Source: Pseudomonadota bacterium (GTDB taxonomy: Bacteria > Myxococcota_A > Polyangia > Haliangiales > Haliangiaceae). Taken from it: a stretch of DNA of 64,000 nucleotides. This document shows positions 8,355 to 18,519 of the stretch, in pieces. Within the stretch, counting starts at the first letter, position 1, and every line of letters starts with the position of its first letter. The stretch is taken from positions 48,961 through 112,960 of the forward strand of contig JAKSDA010000293.1 of the NCBI GenBank assembly GCA_022360315.1. Reading direction: 5' to 3'. The position numbers and the translations under genes are program-made. The notes under the pieces were generated by a model. The model ran no database searches. It had not been told where the DNA came from and saw only the letters and a program-made list of their open reading frames with translations.

Positions 8355-9806
8355 TCAATCGCGGCCCAACGCCTTGCGCAGGAGCGACAGAAAGTCACGG
8401 GCCGTGCTGCCGGTGAAGATGAATGCACACGGCACGTAGACCACGGCGCCAGTAATGATCTCGACAGCCAGCCGGATCGCTGCAGTCTCCACGCCCAGCG
8501 CGATCAGCCCGTAGCGTACTCCGAGTACCGCAGCAGCCATCACGGCGCACGACAGAAGCGGGCGGACAAACCCGGGCAGAAACCTCACGATCGGCACGTT
8601 GTCCTGCCGGCTGATCGCCACCGCGAAGGACAATGAGTGGGCGCCAAACGCGACACCCACGCTCGCAGCCGCCAGCACGGGCGTGGGCAATACGCTCAGA
8701 CCGATGAGCAGAAGGCCGACCTTGATGATCTCGCAGAACAGCATGGTTCCGGTCCGCTCGGTCACCTTCAGATGCTGCCCCAATGTCCAGCTCAGTGGAC
8801 GAAAAACCGATAGAATTGCCAGGATGGTCAAGAGTGGTGCCACGCCCTGCCACTTGTCGGGCAAGATGACCTCGATGAGTGGATCGGCGACGACTGCCAG
8901 CCCCACAGCCATGGGGAAAATGATCAAGCCCAACAGAGTGGTCGAGCGCACAACCACTGCAATGCGACGCGATGGCTCGATCTTGGCCAGGGACGGCAGA
9001 AGAACACCACTCACGTGTTCGCCGACCTGGGTGGCCGGAATATCGGCGATATTGTACCCCATCTGGTAAAGCGCCATGGCCCCGGGTCCGAAGCGAGACG
9101 AGATCATCAAGTTGTCGATGGTGCGCCCGAGCGAATAAAGCGCATTGTCCAAATTGAGCAGAGTGCCGAATCGAAACATGTCCACAGTGCGCTTCCAGTT
9201 GATACGATACGGTTTCAGCCACTGCCTCCAGCTCGTCGCCACAAGCATGATCGCCATGACCACGCATGACTGGACAATATTGCCGATCACGATCGCATCG
9301 CCTGCCCACCCGTACGCGGCCAGGGTCAGCGCGACCCCGACGTAAAACACCTCGCCCAGGGCGTGGGAAACTGCCGATGCGCGGAAATGCATGTCTCGGG
9401 CCAGGACGCGATCGGGTATGTACGACATGCGGCGGATCGCGACCGCGAGGATGCAGCCGGGAATGTACTGGCCCATATTCGGCGCGTTGAGCAGGGGAGC
9501 CAGTATGTCGGTCAAGAGCACCGCGATCGTGAGCCCGACAATCCCGAGCACAAACATGTAGAACGTGGCGTGAAACGGAACATCGTCGCCGTCATGCTGT
9601 TTGACGATGAGGTACTGATCGACCGCAAAACGGCTGAAGACATCGCCCAGAGTGCATACGATCCACGCCGCCATCACTTCGCCGTACACACTGGGATCGA
9701 TAAAGCGGGTGATGATAATCGTGCCGATCGCTCCCACAGCGCGGGCCCCGACACCCATGCCAATTGTCCAGAGCGCGCCGCGCATGGCTTTTTTTGCTAT
9801 CGACAA
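8355..9806 (-). CDS. Polysaccharide/lipid-linked oligosaccharide flippase (Wzx-like, MOP superfamily)
   Basis: A 483-residue polytopic membrane protein with about 12-14 hydrophobic helices spread over its length, of the oligosaccharide flippase type (MOP superfamily). It opens with A-M-R-G-A-L-W-T-I-G-M-G-V-G-A-R, the typical start of Wzx/MurJ-related exporters. Such proteins move lipid-linked sugar units across the inner membrane for O-antigen or capsule assembly. No glycosyltransferase genes sit next to it, so its substrate is unknown. Confidence 0.85.
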   Translation of the reverse strand: MSIAKKAMRGALWTIGMGVGARAVGAIGTIIITRFIDPSVYGEVMAAWIVCTLGDVFSRFAVDQYLIVKQHDGDDVPFHATFYMFVLGIVGLTIAVLLTDILAPLLNAPNMGQYIPGCILAVAIRRMSYIPDRVLARDMHFRASAVSHALGEVFYVGVALTLAAYGWAGDAIVIGNIVQSCVVMAIMLVATSWRQWLKPYRINWKRTVDMFRFGTLLNLDNALYSLGRTIDNLMISSRFGPGAMALYQMGYNIADIPATQVGEHVSGVLLPSLAKIEPSRRIAVVVRSTTLLGLIIFPMAVGLAVVADPLIEVILPDKWQGVAPLLTILAILSVFRPLSWTLGQHLKVTERTGTMLFCEIIKVGLLLIGLSVLPTPVLAAASVGVAFGAHSLSFAVAISRQDNVPIVRFLPGFVRPLLSCAVMAAAVLGVRYGLIALGVETAAIRLAVEIITGAVVYVPCAFIFTGSTARDFLSLLRKALGRD

Positions 9807-10094
9807 GACCGGACCTCCCGAACGAGCAACTCAGCCCCGATCATGGCTCATCCACGTGGTTGCCATCAATCCACCGGGATGGTTTCCAGCCCGCAATCCG
9901 GTTCCTGGCCTGGCCGGATCGGACACGGTCGGCCAGGCGCTGTTCATGACTACGGGCGCGACCCTGCGCCCAAAGGCGGCCTTGCCTCAAAATGATCGTC
10001 CGAGCGCACAGCGGTCGGGCCGGGCACGGTCGCGCTGGATCGTTTTGCAACGTGACCGTGTGGTAGCTGGAAGTACACGATTTCACGCCTGGGC

Positions 10095-10823
10095 TTACGG
10101 TTCGGCCAGCCCGGGCGGATCGCGCCAGCGCTGGCGGCGGACCTGGCGGAGGCGGTCGACGATCTCGATGAATTTGGGGTCATCGGCGCGTCGGATATCG
10201 TGCCTGCGACCTTTCTCGAAGTTGCACGATCCACAGGCCAAGGCCAGATTCTCCACCTCGTTCGTGCCCCCGTGGTTGCGCGGCACGATGTGTTCGATGG
10301 TCGCGTGGCTGATCGGCGTGCCATCCCGGGCGACGATCAACCGCCGATTGCAGTGAATGCATTTGCCCACCCATACGGGCTGTCCTTGTTGCTCGCTCGT
10401 CACGAACGTGCTGTCCGTGGCCACGATATCGAGAATGCGCCGGCGCTTGCTGGAGTTCATGGTCCGATGCGGAGTATAGCGCCACCCGGGCCGGCCTTTG
10501 CCGGTTGATCGTCCTGGCCACGGCTCTACCAAAACGACCGGCGCACCTCGAGCAGCCGCCTCGTCCCGGGTCAGCTCGCTGCGCTCACCGGCCAGTTTTA
10601 TGGCGATTAGCTCACGCATATCACCCATTCCGCGGTCCCACCTCGGATGCGGAAACGGCGGCGTATCGGCACCAAACGGCCCTGGAACCGCGGCCAGAAA
10701 GCGCCGCGCCAGCTCGCTCTGCACCCGGCGCAACAGGTCGTCGATGCGCTCGACATCGGCTTTCTCGGGCAGCCGGGTCTGTTGTCGCACCTCGAGCGGA
10801 TCGATATCGGCAAAACTGTCCAT
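10095..10823 (-). CDS. HNH endonuclease-domain protein
   Basis: A 242-residue protein. The C-terminal 110 residues carry an HNH fold: a zinc knuckle C-I-H-C, then T-I-E-H-I-V-P-R-N-H-G-G, then N-L-A-L-A-C-G-S-C-N, so both CxxC pairs and the catalytic His are present. The N-terminal 130 residues have no family I recognise. No methyltransferase, recombinase or reverse transcriptase lies beside it, so a restriction or intron role has no support here. Confidence 0.8.
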   Translation of the reverse strand: MDSFADIDPLEVRQQTRLPEKADVERIDDLLRRVQSELARRFLAAVPGPFGADTPPFPHPRWDRGMGDMRELIAIKLAGERSELTRDEAAARGAPVVLVEPWPGRSTGKGRPGWRYTPHRTMNSSKRRRILDIVATDSTFVTSEQQGQPVWVGKCIHCNRRLIVARDGTPISHATIEHIVPRNHGGTNEVENLALACGSCNFEKGRRHDIRRADDPKFIEIVDRLRQVRRQRWRDPPGLAEP

Positions 10824-11116
10824 GCGACGTTCACCGTTCTACTCTACACACACTCACGTCGGACAAGATGAAACCTGACCGTGCGCGGCCCAAGAGCTTC
10901 GCGCCCGGGCTCGAGCACGACGATCGAACGGGACAATGGCGACTTTTCTCTCCACCTGGGGGGCCAAGAGTCCCAAGTCGGGTGGGATGAATGTCCCGAT
11001 CTGGTGTGGTCGATCCCATCAACTCGGCTGCAAGGATTCGATCTTGTTCTGGTCTGAGTTGTCAGCCGAGCATTCACGAAAAATCCGTCTTTCGATGTAC
11101 AAAAAAAAACCACAGC

Positions 11117-11680
11117 ATGGGTCGTGCATGCATTGTGTCGGCAATGGGGGGCTCATACGACGTCATTCTCGTGCTGCATCCATTCCGCGACAATGTGAGG
11201 GAGTTTCAAATCATGGTGCGGCCGCTGGAGGCGTTGGATGCCGAGTATTTGCTGGGAACCGAGGGGTTGTTTAATCCCAAGACAGACACTGCATTGATCG
11301 TGCTGCGATTCTCGGCCGAGACGGCCAAGCGGCTCGGCGCATATACCATCCACTTGTTTGCACAGCGCAGCGGACTGCCGATGATCGTTCCCGCCAAGCT
11401 CACCCCGAAGCAGCGCAGACGCTTTTTTATCGAGCACCTGACGGCGTCCTATAATGTGTACGTTCAGCTCTACCCATCGGCGGACGAGCCCTATCCGCTG
11501 GTCGAGCGCACCCTGCTCACCTTGTCGGGACATCTGGAGACCATCCCGTATATGGAGCCACCGGCCGACTTCGACATCGAGCGGGCGGTTCCTCTTTTTA
11601 ACGCCCAGCTAGAACAAAAAGACTCCCGCCGACCGCGTCGTACTCAGCCGCCCTGGCACCGGCTCGATCCGGTCGGATAG
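11117..11680 (+). CDS. Conserved-looking hypothetical protein
   Basis: About 187 residues. The frame is open from 10991, but the first 42 residues look non-coding and a poly-A run precedes the ATG at 11117; ATG 11144 is another possible start. The body (V-I-L-V-L-H-P-F-R-D-N through about residue 150) reads as a compact alpha/beta domain, with K-L-T-P-K-Q-R-R-R-F-F near the middle and a Pro/Arg-rich tail. No signal peptide, membrane segment or known catalytic motif is seen. The function is unknown. Confidence 0.55.
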   Translation: MGRACIVSAMGGSYDVILVLHPFRDNVREFQIMVRPLEALDAEYLLGTEGLFNPKTDTALIVLRFSAETAKRLGAYTIHLFAQRSGLPMIVPAKLTPKQRRRFFIEHLTASYNVYVQLYPSADEPYPLVERTLLTLSGHLETIPYMEPPADFDIERAVPLFNAQLEQKDSRRPRRTQPPWHRLDPVG

Positions 11681-11770
11681 CAATCGGGCTCGATGCCGAC
11701 GTTGTCCGGGCATGTTGTCCGGTCGCGGTGATGACTGGTTCGCACCACCGCAACCAGTGCTGTAGTTATC

Positions 11771-12970
11771 TCATGAAGGCCACCTGAGGTGAGGAAACGC
11801 CTCTTTGTACTGGGTGAGACGGTCGAGCTCGATGAGGAGCTGTTGTGCACCGGGCACCCGTTGCTGGGGATTTTTGGCCAGAAGACGCAAGATAAGGGCT
11901 TCTGTCGCCCGATCGAGCGACGGCACGAGCGCGCGCAGCGATGGTGCCGGCACCGTCTGTTGACGCTGCAATATCTTGTGGTCGCGATGGCCGAAAAACG
12001 GCGGCTGACCGCACAGCATGTGAAACATGATACAGCCGAGAGCGTAGAGGTCGGCGCGGTGATCAACTGTGCTGGCGCAGCGAGACTGCTCCGGCGCCAT
12101 ATACGCCGGCGTACCCATGACCACGCCGTTCATTGTCTCGAGGCCGGCGATCGAATGGCCAGCCGCCCGGCCACTCGGCTCGGTGAGAACGCGGCTGTGC
12201 ATTGCGTGCCAGGAGGTTTGGCCAGAGTCGTGCGCGCTCATCTCAACAGCGCCCAACTGTTTGGCAATGCCAAAATCGACGATCTTGATCCGCTCTCCGA
12301 ACTCGACTCCCGGGTCGCCAACCACCATGATGTTGGCCGGCTTGAGGTCGCGATGAACCACACCCCTGGCATGAGCTGCGGTCAATGCACCGGTAATTTG
12401 CTTCATCAGGGCAATGGCGTGACCCGCTGTTAATGGGCCTTTTCGATCGAGACGGTCGTGCAATGTTTTACCGGCGATATACTCCATGATGTAAAATGCC
12501 CGACCGTTCTCATGATACCCAACGTCGAATACATCGACGATTCCCGGATGAGAGATGGCCGAGGTCACTCTGGCCTCGTTGAAGAAACGCGCAATGGCAA
12601 CGCGGTCACGCGAAAGATCGCTTCTTACGACCTTGACCGCTGCTCTTCGCCCGATCAGTCGGTGTTCGGCCAAATACACCTCACCCATGCCACCCGATGC
12701 GAGATGCGCCTTGATCTCGTAACCGCCAGCAGTCGTGCCGATAATCGACTCGCGGCCGGGTTTATTATCATCGGCCAGCCGGAAGTGTTTGAGCCGGCTG
12801 ACTGTCGGATACGGGTCGGCAGCGAGCAGTACCTCGAGCTGTTGCCGCAATTCTGTATGGCCCGCACAGGCGCGGTCGAGAAATGCTTGCCTCGCCTCCG
12901 CACCGAGGTCGACAGCGGCATCAAATAGGTCCTCCAAGTCCGCTATGCGCGGATTCCGCCCAGCTTCCAT
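11771..12970 (-). CDS. Serine/threonine protein kinase (soluble, Hanks-type)
   Basis: About 399 residues from the ATG at 12970; an in-frame ATG at 13024 would add 18. The order is an N-terminal helical region seen in many myxobacterial kinases (L-E-D-L-F-D-A-A-V-D-L-G), then a full kinase domain. Glycine loop L-A-S-G-G-M-G-E-V-Y-L, A-A-V-K-V-V lysine, H-R-D-L-K-P-A-N, D-F-G and A-P-E-Q are all intact, so it should be active. There is no membrane helix or sensor domain after the kinase, so it is cytosolic. No obvious substrate is encoded next to it. Confidence 0.9.
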   Translation of the reverse strand: MEAGRNPRIADLEDLFDAAVDLGAEARQAFLDRACAGHTELRQQLEVLLAADPYPTVSRLKHFRLADDNKPGRESIIGTTAGGYEIKAHLASGGMGEVYLAEHRLIGRRAAVKVVRSDLSRDRVAIARFFNEARVTSAISHPGIVDVFDVGYHENGRAFYIMEYIAGKTLHDRLDRKGPLTAGHAIALMKQITGALTAAHARGVVHRDLKPANIMVVGDPGVEFGERIKIVDFGIAKQLGAVEMSAHDSGQTSWHAMHSRVLTEPSGRAAGHSIAGLETMNGVVMGTPAYMAPEQSRCASTVDHRADLYALGCIMFHMLCGQPPFFGHRDHKILQRQQTVPAPSLRALVPSLDRATEALILRLLAKNPQQRVPGAQQLLIELDRLTQYKEAFPHLRWPS

Positions 12971-13211
12971 CACGTCTCTACTACCGTTCGCAGCGCGCCG
13001 CCATTCCATGCCACCAGGACCCATGGCTCGCCGACCTCACACTCATGATTCTGATCCAATTATCAATCTGATCCCTCGCGCAATCGTCGTCAACGGGCAA
13101 GCTTGTGCAGCTTTGCACACAACCGGCAAAAAGGCGATCAAATGGCCTCATAACCGGCATTGCTGCAATGCCTGTCCTCGATCGTGGACACCAGCAGAGT
13201 TGCCGCTTTTG

Positions 13212-15533
13212 TTATCGGCCCGCCTTGGAATCCGCTCTGGCCGAACGCTGTTTGCGCCGCCGCCAGCGAGGTGAAAAGCGACCGTCGTCGAGGGCGCGAT
13301 ATCCGAAGGCAACGATCACCTCGGGCAGAGTTTCTGCCGGGCAGCCGAGCCAGCGGGCCAGCTGCCTGGGCGGGGAAAACGGACTGGCCCGGCGCGCGGC
13401 TGCAGTCAGGCTTCGGTGGGCTTTCTCGGCGATATCGGCGCGGATGGCGCGAGGTCCGAAGAGCGGATAGCCGATCGCCATGTGCAGGCCCGGATCGAGT
13501 CGAGTCTGGCCGGTGAATGATGTGGCTCCAGCGGGCGGCAGGGCGACGGAGACTCCGGTTGGCAAGGAGGCCGATACCAGGGCTGCGCGTCTTTGCAGGG
13601 CACGTGGAGAGAGCAAGCTGGGCACGTAGACTGTGCATCGACCGATGCGGACATCGAGCGAGGCGAGGATATCGCGGTCGCGCGCGTCGAGATCGCGCAG
13701 CTGGGCCCTTGCCTGCCGGCGCAGTACTGTGCCCAGGCCTTGCTCGAGTTGATATACCAGCCCGCGCCCGGCCGGCGAGAGTTCGCTCGCCCGGTCCCGG
13801 CGCAGGGGAGCGAGCGTTTCGGCGACCAGATCGCGAACCCACGCGATCATTCTCCGCAGCACACGCGAATGGGCCCCGGCGCCGAGTTCCTCGATGAGCA
13901 GGGTGACCTCGGGTCGGAGCAGATCGACCCCGCGCGACATGCGCGCGATCGCCCGATCGTCGAAGGTGATGGTCCCGGCGCTATCGACGTGAAACTGTCC
14001 GTGCTCGGCCGCGATCATCTGTTCGATCGCGCGTTCGCCCTGGTTGTATTCGGCATCGCCGAGCAGTCCGCGCAGCTTGGCAAAGGGATTGCCCCGATCG
14101 GCCGGCGCAATCGCGCGCGGGCGTTTTTGTTGCTGGCGGGCGACAAAGCGCTGAACCAGACGATCGTGCAGCGCATCGCTGAGCCGGTCTTCAATGGCGC
14201 GTGTGCGCTCCTGCCAGCCCTCGGCGTCGGCGACCCAATGGGTGTGATAGCTGATGTACGTCCAGGTTCGGACAAACGCGATCCGGCGCATGAGCGTGTC
14301 GATGTCGCCGCTGGTTTCGTCGAGATGGGATACCTGCTGACTCATCCACTGGACATCGATCGATGCCGACTTTCCGGTGAGCTGGCGGTAAATGGCGCCG
14401 AGCAGGCGCACGTGGCTATCCTCCAGAAGCTTGCGGAAATCGGGAATCTGGCACACCTCCCACAATAGCGCCACGGCGTCCTGGCCCCGACAGCGACGGC
14501 GGATCTCGTCGTCGCTGGCCAGTTTGACCAGAGCGCTGTAGTCCTCGGCGTAGTCGACCAGTTTCAGCACCGAATGGTCGGGCCGGCGGGCGAGCGAGGC
14601 GATCAGCGCGTCCACGCTGCGCATATCGAGCCGGCTATTTCTCCACACCAGTCGCTGCACCGGTTCGAAGCGGTGGTTTTCGATGGAGTGGAACACCGAG
14701 TTTGACAGCGAGGGAAGTGGTGCCAGTGTGCCGAATGTGCCGTCTCGCTGGTAGCGACCGGCGCGGCCGGCAATCTGGGCCAATTCGTGGACCTCGAGCA
14801 ATCGCTCGCGCTGGCCGTCGAATTTGCGCAGCCCGGCAAATGCGATGTGGTCGACGTCCAGATTCATGCCCATACCGATGGCGTCTGTTGCCACCAGGTA
14901 TTGCACTTCGCCCGACTGGTACAGTGCGACCTGAGCGTTGCGCGTGCGCGGCGACAGCGCACCGAGCACCACGGCCACACCGCCGCGCCGCTGGCGCAGC
15001 CGTTCGGCCAGTTCATAGACGCGCGTGGCCGAGAAAGCCACCACGGCCGAGCGAGGCGGCAGCGAGCGCAGTGACATCATGCCGGCGTGGCGCAGCTGGG
15101 ACAGACGGGGATGGCGGCGCACCTTTGCCTCGGGGACCAGCGTTTCGACCATTTGACGAATGGTCTCTGCGCCCATGAACCAGGTCTCCTGGCGTCCGCG
15201 CGCATTGAGCAGTCGATCGGTGAACACATGCCCGCGCCGGTGATGAGCGGCGAGTTGGATCTCGTCGACGGCGACAAAATCGACCGCGCGCGATATCGGC
15301 ATGGACTCGACAGTACACACCCAGTATCGCGGCGAACTGGGGATTCGCTTCTCCTCGCCGGTCACCAGGGCGACCTGGTTTTCTCCGCGCAGGGAGGTGA
15401 CTCGATCATAGACCTCGCGGGCGAGCAGGCGCAGCGGCAGGCCGATCATCCCCGAGTCATGCTCGAGCATGCGTTCGACCGCGCGGTGGGTCTTTCCGGT
15501 GTTGGTGGGGGCGAGGACAGCGTGAATCGGCAT
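13212..15533 (-). CDS. SUV3-like (SUPV3L1) DExH RNA helicase
   Basis: A 773-residue superfamily 2 helicase from the ATG at 15533; the open frame reaches 15617, but the fold starts at M-P-I-H-A-V-L-A-P-T-N. Walker A is A-P-T-N-T-G-K-T-H and motif II is D-E-I-Q. The C-terminal RecA half has A-T-D-A-I-G-M-G-M-N-L-D and Q-I-A-G-R-A-G-R. These are the marks of the SUV3 family, which in mitochondria unwinds RNA in the degradosome and also occurs in some proteobacteria. A long C-terminal extension of about 370 residues is helical and of unknown use. An XPB-like helicase lies 120 bp away in the opposite direction. Confidence 0.88.
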   Translation of the reverse strand: MPIHAVLAPTNTGKTHRAVERMLEHDSGMIGLPLRLLAREVYDRVTSLRGENQVALVTGEEKRIPSSPRYWVCTVESMPISRAVDFVAVDEIQLAAHHRRGHVFTDRLLNARGRQETWFMGAETIRQMVETLVPEAKVRRHPRLSQLRHAGMMSLRSLPPRSAVVAFSATRVYELAERLRQRRGGVAVVLGALSPRTRNAQVALYQSGEVQYLVATDAIGMGMNLDVDHIAFAGLRKFDGQRERLLEVHELAQIAGRAGRYQRDGTFGTLAPLPSLSNSVFHSIENHRFEPVQRLVWRNSRLDMRSVDALIASLARRPDHSVLKLVDYAEDYSALVKLASDDEIRRRCRGQDAVALLWEVCQIPDFRKLLEDSHVRLLGAIYRQLTGKSASIDVQWMSQQVSHLDETSGDIDTLMRRIAFVRTWTYISYHTHWVADAEGWQERTRAIEDRLSDALHDRLVQRFVARQQQKRPRAIAPADRGNPFAKLRGLLGDAEYNQGERAIEQMIAAEHGQFHVDSAGTITFDDRAIARMSRGVDLLRPEVTLLIEELGAGAHSRVLRRMIAWVRDLVAETLAPLRRDRASELSPAGRGLVYQLEQGLGTVLRRQARAQLRDLDARDRDILASLDVRIGRCTVYVPSLLSPRALQRRAALVSASLPTGVSVALPPAGATSFTGQTRLDPGLHMAIGYPLFGPRAIRADIAEKAHRSLTAAARRASPFSPPRQLARWLGCPAETLPEVIVAFGYRALDDGRFSPRWRRRKQRSARADSKAGR

Positions 15534-15652
15534 CACCTGGACCGGTGATTGTAGCGTGCTTTGGCCCGGATGATTGCTCTCTCGGCGGGGCGAGCGGCGA
15601 TTGGGGCCGCGGGTCAATGAGATAAACCACCGGTTCCGGTACGCTCCGAGCT

Positions 15653-17077
15653 ATGGAAAGGCAGCAGTCCGAGGCGCCAGTCGGAACCGATAATCGGGCA
15701 GATGGGGTAGTCCTGCGTTTTGCTGCGGGCACCATTGAAATCGATGGGCTGGCCCGAGAGAGCTCTGTCTTGCCACCGTCGTGTCGCTGGGATCCCCGCT
15801 CCACGTGTCATCGTGCGCCTGCGCTTGCCTATGCCGACCTGGTCATGGCGCTGAGGGGTGCGGGCATGGCCTACGACGATCAGGCCAGCTCGTACGAGAC
15901 GCTCGATTTGGGTCTGCGCATACACCGCAAGGCGCGTCCATTCCAGGATCAGGCAATGGGCGCGTGGATGGCACAAAAAAGCCGTGGCGTGGTGGTTTTG
16001 CCGACGGGAGCGGGCAAGAGTCATGTCGCGGTCATGGCCATCGACGCCCGGCGGCGCAGTACGCTCGTGGTCGCGCCTACTCTCGATCTGGTCCGGCAGT
16101 GGTACGACTTGCTGCGGACCAGTTTTGGTCAGCCGGTGGGCGTGATTGGCGGCGGTGAATACGACGTGCAGCGACTCACGGTGACGACGTACGACTCGGC
16201 CTGCAATCACATGGTGAACCTGGGCGATCGCTTTGGCCTGGTGGTATTCGACGAGTGTCATCATCTGCCGAGCGAGGGTTATGCATTTGCCGCGCGGTTC
16301 TGTCTGGCGCCATTTCGCCTCGGTCTCACTGCGACGCCGGAGCGCACCGATGGTCGCGAGGAGCTTTTGCACGAGCTGGTGGGACCGCTGGTCCTGCGCT
16401 GCGACATCGTCGAGCTGTCAGGTGATTACCTGGCCGACTACGAGACCGTGCAGGTCGAGGTCGAGTTTACTCCCGAGGAGCGACAGGACTACGACCAGGC
16501 CCGCGGCACATATCGCGACTACATACGGCGGATGGGAATTCGCATGGGCAAGGGCGGCGCTGGCTGGTCGGAGTTTGTCATGTTGTCGGCGTCCAGCGAG
16601 GCCGGCCAGCGCGCCATGGCCGCGTATCGCACCCAGCGTCGGCTGGCCTTTGCAGCGTCGGCCAAACTCGATTATGTCGAGCATTTACTGGATCGCCACA
16701 AAGACGACCGCACATTGGTATTTGCCGACGACAACGCCACCACGTACGAAGTATCGCGGCGCTTTTTGATTCCGGCCATCACTCATCAGACCAAGGTCAC
16801 CGAGCGCAGCCATATTCTGTCCGGGTTGGCCAGCGGAACCTACACTGCGGTGGTCACGTCGAAAGTTCTCAACGAAGGGGTTGATGTGCCCGAGGCCAAT
16901 GTCGCCGTGGTCATATCGGGTAGCGGATCGGTCCGGGAGCACGTCCAGCGACTCGGCCGCGTCCTGCGCAAACAAGGCGACAAGCGGGCGATACTCTACG
17001 AGCTGGTCACGGCCGAAACCAGTGAGACATTCACCAGCGAGCGCCGCCGCGAACACACCGCGTATCGGCGTTCATGA
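15653..17077 (+). CDS. XPB/Rad25-like superfamily 2 DNA helicase
   Basis: A 474-residue helicase. An N-terminal damage-recognition-like region of about 100 residues is followed by motif I L-P-T-G-A-G-K-S-H, motif II D-E-C-H-H, motif III L-G-L-T-A-T-P-E-R-T-D-G and the RecA2 motifs V-L-N-E-G-V-D-V-P and Q-R-L-G-R-V-L-R. An insertion between motif III and RecA2 (Y-D-Q-A-R-G-T-Y-R-D-Y region) resembles the thumb of archaeal XPB. In archaea and many bacteria XPB is paired with the nuclease Bax1 (DUF790); no such gene follows here. A role in DNA repair or transcription-coupled unwinding is inferred from the family. Confidence 0.85.
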   Translation: MERQQSEAPVGTDNRADGVVLRFAAGTIEIDGLARESSVLPPSCRWDPRSTCHRAPALAYADLVMALRGAGMAYDDQASSYETLDLGLRIHRKARPFQDQAMGAWMAQKSRGVVVLPTGAGKSHVAVMAIDARRRSTLVVAPTLDLVRQWYDLLRTSFGQPVGVIGGGEYDVQRLTVTTYDSACNHMVNLGDRFGLVVFDECHHLPSEGYAFAARFCLAPFRLGLTATPERTDGREELLHELVGPLVLRCDIVELSGDYLADYETVQVEVEFTPEERQDYDQARGTYRDYIRRMGIRMGKGGAGWSEFVMLSASSEAGQRAMAAYRTQRRLAFAASAKLDYVEHLLDRHKDDRTLVFADDNATTYEVSRRFLIPAITHQTKVTERSHILSGLASGTYTAVVTSKVLNEGVDVPEANVAVVISGSGSVREHVQRLGRVLRKQGDKRAILYELVTAETSETFTSERRREHTAYRRS

Positions 17078-17148
17078 GTCCTTGCACGAGCGCCCAATCC
17101 GATTATCCCCTCGAGCATCGCCGCTGGGACGAAGCTTAGCTCGCATTC

Positions 17149-18519
17149 TTATTGGCTGGTCCGATCGACGCAGTTCTGCCCGTGGTCGGCCAGACGCCAT
17201 TCGAGTTCGGTGCCGGTGAGCGTGAATGTGACGATTTCATCCCGGTATTTGGCCTCGAGGTGGCCGCTGGCGATGAGATCGTCGATGACGTCGAGACCGA
17301 TCGGGCGCATGTGCATTCGCGCTGTCACTCGAGCGGGATTTTGGGCCAATATATAGGCTTTTTCGACCGCGTGATAGAACGCGGGGTCACTGGGATCATT
17401 GGTCACTGCCGGCGGCAAGAGCTCGCTCTTGACCTGACGCACGTCCCAGAACATATGGGCAATGTCGCCACTCTCGTCCAGACCGTAGTCTCGGATCTGC
17501 CACAGCTGAGGATCCTGTGCGGCTACCTCGGCCACTGCTTGCCCGTCGGCCACGACCCCGCTCGAAAAAATGATCTGATCTCGATCGTCATATGCGATGA
17601 ACTCGACCCAGGCTCGCCGATCCTGGGCCGCGCCGCTCGGCAACATATGACCGGCAAACACATTGTCCAGTGAATAGATAAAACCGAGGGTGCTCGAGGA
17701 CGAATCCGGGCACAGGATCGGATTGACTGCACCGAAGAGATCGCGTTCGATGCCGGCGAGCTGGGCCGGTTTTTCGGGCCAGGGCGTGAGCGCCACATCG
17801 ACCCCCGGGAACGAGTGATCCTTGGGCTTGCGCAGCGGCACTCCGTCGTAGTCGGCAACTGTGCCCTCCCGGTCGCCGATCATGTGGCACTTGCCGCACG
17901 ATAGATGAGCACCCGGGATATCCTCGCGAGCAAAGACGCTCTCTTTCCACTCGCGGAATGTGCGCTCGATCGCGACCCCGGCCGGAGTGACAATGTCGTG
18001 GCACGAACCGCAGAGAGCCGACGATTCAGTCGACTCGCGGTCGTGCAGCGGTGAATATGCCATCCGGTGGCCGTCGTTGGATACCGGGTCACGGATACCC
18101 CCCCGCATGACTCCGTCGTCGGCCAGTGTTAATGGATTGTTGTGAGTGCCCTCGACTGCCACCACCGAGTGACAAAAATAGCAGGTCACTCCCTTCAAGT
18201 GCTGGGGTACATCGTCGAGATTGAGGCCATCGGTGGTGGCGCCGGTGCGCACAGCCATGGGTGCGTGGCATTGCACGCAGAAATCGCCCAGCTCGCCATC
18301 GGTCTCTTCCTGACCGCGCGCATTCATGGCCAGAAATACCGGATCGTCGGCTGCATAGGCGTGCATGCTGCCCGACCACTCCTCGAAGTGCTGGGGATGG
18401 CACGACTCGCACGACTCGGGCTTGATCAGCTCTTCCACGGGCAAATAATCCGGTTCGCCACAGGCTGCAACAAGCGCGGGCAAAAGGGCCAGGGCCAGAA
18501 TACGGGTCGAGCTGGTCAT
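17149..18519 (-). CDS. Pentahaem-motif cytochrome c lipoprotein
   Basis: A 456-residue exported protein with a lipobox ending L-V-A-A-C (Cys20), so it is probably anchored in the outer membrane. Five CxxCH haem c attachment sites are visible: C-E-S-C-H, C-V-Q-C-H, C-Y-F-C-H, C-G-S-C-H and C-G-K-C-H, all in the first half, similar to cytochrome c554-type proteins. The C-terminal half has none and looks beta-rich. The start ATG overlaps the stop of the upstream lipoprotein gene (ATGA at 18516-18519), so the two are coupled. The likely role is electron transfer or redox catalysis at the cell surface; the substrate is unknown. Confidence 0.85.
   Translation of the reverse strand: MTSSTRILALALLPALVAACGEPDYLPVEELIKPESCESCHPQHFEEWSGSMHAYAADDPVFLAMNARGQEETDGELGDFCVQCHAPMAVRTGATTDGLNLDDVPQHLKGVTCYFCHSVVAVEGTHNNPLTLADDGVMRGGIRDPVSNDGHRMAYSPLHDRESTESSALCGSCHDIVTPAGVAIERTFREWKESVFAREDIPGAHLSCGKCHMIGDREGTVADYDGVPLRKPKDHSFPGVDVALTPWPEKPAQLAGIERDLFGAVNPILCPDSSSSTLGFIYSLDNVFAGHMLPSGAAQDRRAWVEFIAYDDRDQIIFSSGVVADGQAVAEVAAQDPQLWQIRDYGLDESGDIAHMFWDVRQVKSELLPPAVTNDPSDPAFYHAVEKAYILAQNPARVTARMHMRPIGLDVIDDLIASGHLEAKYRDEIVTFTLTGTELEWRLADHGQNCVDRTSQ

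Noticed and set aside
13593..14468. A 291-codon plus-strand frame inside the SUV3-like helicase
   Set aside because: The helicase frame has all motifs; the antisense frame has none.
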